DNA from: Halomonas sp.
Lineage (GTDB): Bacteria > Pseudomonadota > Gammaproteobacteria > Pseudomonadales > Halomonadaceae
Assembly (NCBI RefSeq): GCF_014859505.1
Contig: NZ_JACUUD010000020.1
Span: forward strand, 1-38,477
DNA: 38,477 nt
Direction of reading: 5' to 3'
The translations under genes were made by a program, and so were the position numbers. Of the stretch, positions 37,087-38,477 are shown piece after piece (position 1 is the stretch's first letter; the number at the start of each line of letters is the position of its first letter). The notes beneath the pieces are model-generated. The model had not been told where the DNA came from. It made no database searches and saw only the letters and a program-made list of their open reading frames with translations.

Positions 37087-37977
37087 ATGAGCAAGAGCAT
37101 ATCGACAGTCGCCTTTATCGGCCTGGGCGTGATGGGCTATCCCATGGCGGGCCACCTGGCCCGTGCCGGCCTTACCGTCCGCGTCTACAACCGCACTGCC
37201 GCCAAGGCCGAGGCCTGGGCCGCAGAGCACGGTGGGAGCCACCACCCTACCCCGCGCGAGGCGGCCCAGGGCGCCGAACTGGTACTGCTCTGCGTGGGCA
37301 ACGACGACGATGTGCGCCAGGTCACCACCGGCGATGGCGGTGCGCTGCACGGCATGACCGAGGGCAGCCTGCTGGTGGACCACACCACGGCATCGGCGGA
37401 TCTCGCCCTGGAACTCGACGCCGCCTGTCGCGAGCGCGGCATCGGCTTTGTGGACGCCCCGGTCTCCGGTGGCCAGCAGGGCGCCGAAAACGGCGCCCTG
37501 ACCGTCATGTGCGGTGGCAGCGAGGCAGACTTCGCCCACGCCAAGGCGTTACTCGCCCACTATGCCCGCGCGGTGACACTGATGGGCCCCGCCGGCAGCG
37601 GCCAGCTGACCAAGATGGTCAACCAGATCTGCATCGCCGGCCTGGTCCAGGGCCTGGCCGAGGGGCTGCACTTCGCCGAGCAGGCGGGCCTCGACCAGCA
37701 GCGCGTGGTGGACGTGATCTCCAAGGGAGCGGCCGGCTCCTGGCAGATGGAGAACCGCCACGGCACCATGATCGCGGACGAGTACGAGCACGGCTTCGCC
37801 GTGGACTGGATGCGCAAGGATCTCGGTATCTGCCTGGAGCAGGCACGGCGCCTGCAGGCACGCCTGCCGGTGACAGCACTGGTGGATCAGTTCTACGCCG
37901 ACGTCCAGGTGATGGGGGGAGGGCGCTGGGACACCTCCTCGCTGCTGCGCCGACTCCGCGCCCTGGGCCACCGCTGA
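37087..37977 (+). CDS. 3-hydroxyisobutyrate dehydrogenase family oxidoreductase
   Basis: A 296-aa NAD(P)-dependent beta-hydroxyacid dehydrogenase. The N-terminal Rossmann motif GLGVMG is at 12-17, the substrate-binding DAPVSGGQQGAENG segment lies near residue 120, and the catalytic Lys176 stands in GQLTKMVNQI. An Arg in VYNRTAAK at the end of the second strand, where an acidic residue is usual for NAD, may favour NADP. Substrate could be 3-hydroxyisobutyrate, tartronate semialdehyde or a related acid; no mmsA or glyoxylate genes are adjacent to decide. GAGTGAG lies about 9 bases before the ATG. Confidence 0.88.
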   Translation: MSKSISTVAFIGLGVMGYPMAGHLARAGLTVRVYNRTAAKAEAWAAEHGGSHHPTPREAAQGAELVLLCVGNDDDVRQVTTGDGGALHGMTEGSLLVDHTTASADLALELDAACRERGIGFVDAPVSGGQQGAENGALTVMCGGSEADFAHAKALLAHYARAVTLMGPAGSGQLTKMVNQICIAGLVQGLAEGLHFAEQAGLDQQRVVDVISKGAAGSWQMENRHGTMIADEYEHGFAVDWMRKDLGICLEQARRLQARLPVTALVDQFYADVQVMGGGRWDTSSLLRRLRALGHR

Positions 37978-37983
37978 GCACCC

Positions 37984-38005
37984 GGGCGGCGTCTGGGCGC
38001 CGCCC
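37984..38005 (+). terminator. Stem-loop after the dehydrogenase gene
   Basis: GGGCGGCG (37984-37991) pairs with CGCCGCCC (37998-38005) around a 6-nt loop, 6 bp after the stop. No T-run follows. Confidence 0.6.
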
Positions 38006-38025
38006 TCCTCCGGCCTCCCCGCCAG

Positions 38026-38384
38026 TATGAGATGGCTACTTTTTAGGTTGACAAACCTCATGTTAGAAGCATTATCGCGGTCTAAAACCGTTGTCCACAC
38101 ATTCTGTGGATAAACCTGTTCACAACCACTCGAAAAAGCCGTCAGATCGCCATGAAATGGGGGCTTGGCTTAGATTGATCAATTTTTGATCTCGCTTAAG
38201 TTACTGATTTTTATGTATTTTAAGAAAATGCCTGTGATCACGGGCAATTGCAGACCTGCTGTGCACAGAGACCCGGACGGAACCCCGGCTAGTGGACAAG
38301 TCAAGCGAAATTCACCCTGAAAAAGGGGTCGTGCACAAAGCCGTGGTGGGAGGCTTCAACGCTGACGGCTGGCGTCGAGCAATG
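38026..38384. other. AT-rich noncoding region with clustered DnaA-box-like sites
   Basis: No gene is supported in this 360-bp stretch, which is far more AT-rich than its surroundings. TTGTCCACA (38091-38099, one mismatch), TGTGGATAA (38105-38113, a perfect inverted DnaA box) and CTGTTCACA (38116-38124, two mismatches) lie within 35 bp. Further partial boxes occur at 38259-38268 (CTGTGCACAG) and 38329-38337. Four GATC sites fall between 38144 and 38239, next to an AT-rich run at 38195-38229. This resembles an origin, DARS or datA-type DnaA-binding locus; identity is inference. Confidence 0.4.
38048..38075 (+). promoter_or_regulatory. Possible promoter in the noncoding region
   Basis: TTGACA (38048-38053), a 16-bp spacer and CATTAT (38070-38075) could drive rightward transcription through the DnaA-box cluster. 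No convincing reading frame follows. Confidence 0.3.
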
Positions 38385-38386
38385 AA

Positions 38387-38416
38387 AAAAGGGCACTCCG
38401 CGAGGAGTGCCCTTTT
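38387..38416 (-). terminator. Rho-independent terminator of the tRNA-Glu transcript
   Basis: Read on the minus strand, a 13-bp stem (38416-38404 with 38399-38387, 4-nt loop) with GGGCACTCC/GGAGTGCCC core is followed by a run of six T (38390-38385). It lies 9 bp after the tRNA 3' end. Confidence 0.88.
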
Positions 38417-38425
38417 CAGGAAGAG

Positions 38426-38477
38426 TGGCGTCCCATAGGGGGTTCGAACCCCTGTTACCGCCGTGAAAGGGCGGTGT
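38426..38477 (-). tRNA. tRNA-Glu (UUC), 3' part
   Basis: On the minus strand the anticodon arm CCGCCCTTTCACGGCGG (anticodon TTC), the T-arm with GGTTCGAACCC and the acceptor end with encoded CCA (38428-38426) are visible. The 5' part lies beyond the right edge. The sequence closely follows the gammaproteobacterial tRNA-Glu. Confidence 0.95.

Noticed and set aside
38213-38320. A 35-codon frame starting MYFKKMPVITG in the AT-rich region
   Set aside because: Poor SD, unusual composition and no recognisable features; not enough to call a gene.
38026-38384. Chromosomal oriC
   Set aside because: Only one perfect DnaA box and none of the usual origin-flanking genes; kept only as a DnaA-box-like cluster.

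Overview
The window is a high-GC chromosomal segment. Its protein families and gene orders point to a Halomonas-like gammaproteobacterium: the TCA cluster order (sdhCDAB-sucAB-lpd-sucCD with gltA divergent), a Pseudomonas-type glucose ABC transporter with its two-component system, a ycjX-ycjF pair and a siaABCD operon. The genus is inferred from gene content, not demonstrated. No insertion sequences, prophage genes or CRISPR arrays are visible.

Region 1 (1-8.7 kb) holds a partial unknown gene at the left edge, a gabD-gabT operon (GABA to succinate), an unrecognised 200-aa protein, a GlsB/YeaQ-type small membrane protein and a DUF924 protein on the minus strand, a small two-helix membrane protein leading into ycjX-ycjF, a UspA-family protein, and a convergent Nudix hydrolase.

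Region 2 (8.7-15.4 kb, minus strand) is a glucose or related sugar uptake locus: response regulator gltR, kinase gtrS, binding protein gtsA, permeases gtsB and gtsC, ATPase gtsD. The order matches Pseudomonas but the oprB porin is absent from the expected end. A-rich CA-repeat motifs resembling Crc/Hfq sites lie in the leaders of gltR and gtsA, and hairpins lie before gtsA and between gtsA and gtsB.

Region 3 (15.6-23.6 kb) holds rnb (RNase II), a minus-strand copG-like regulator plus PHB-depolymerase-family esterase with a strong predicted promoter and a 16-bp perfect palindrome just downstream, and a tightly packed siaABCD operon. SiaABCD is a threonine-phosphorylation switch controlling a diguanylate cyclase. 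It ends in a strong bidirectional hairpin against sucD.

Region 4 (23.6-37.0 kb) is the TCA block: sdhCDAB, sucAB, lpd and sucCD on the minus strand, gltA on the plus strand. SucB carries two tandem lipoyl domains. Hairpins separate sdhB/sucA, sucB/lpd and lpd/sucC, suggesting segmental mRNA control. gltA has a near-consensus sigma-70 promoter.

Region 5 (37.0-38.5 kb) holds a 3-hydroxyisobutyrate-dehydrogenase-family gene, an unusually AT-rich noncoding stretch with clustered DnaA-box-like sequences and GATC sites, and the 3' part of a tRNA-Glu(UUC) gene with its terminator. The less explained parts of the window are this noncoding DnaA-box cluster, the copG/esterase control region, the sia operon's role in this organism, and the unrecognised genes at 3345 and 4935.
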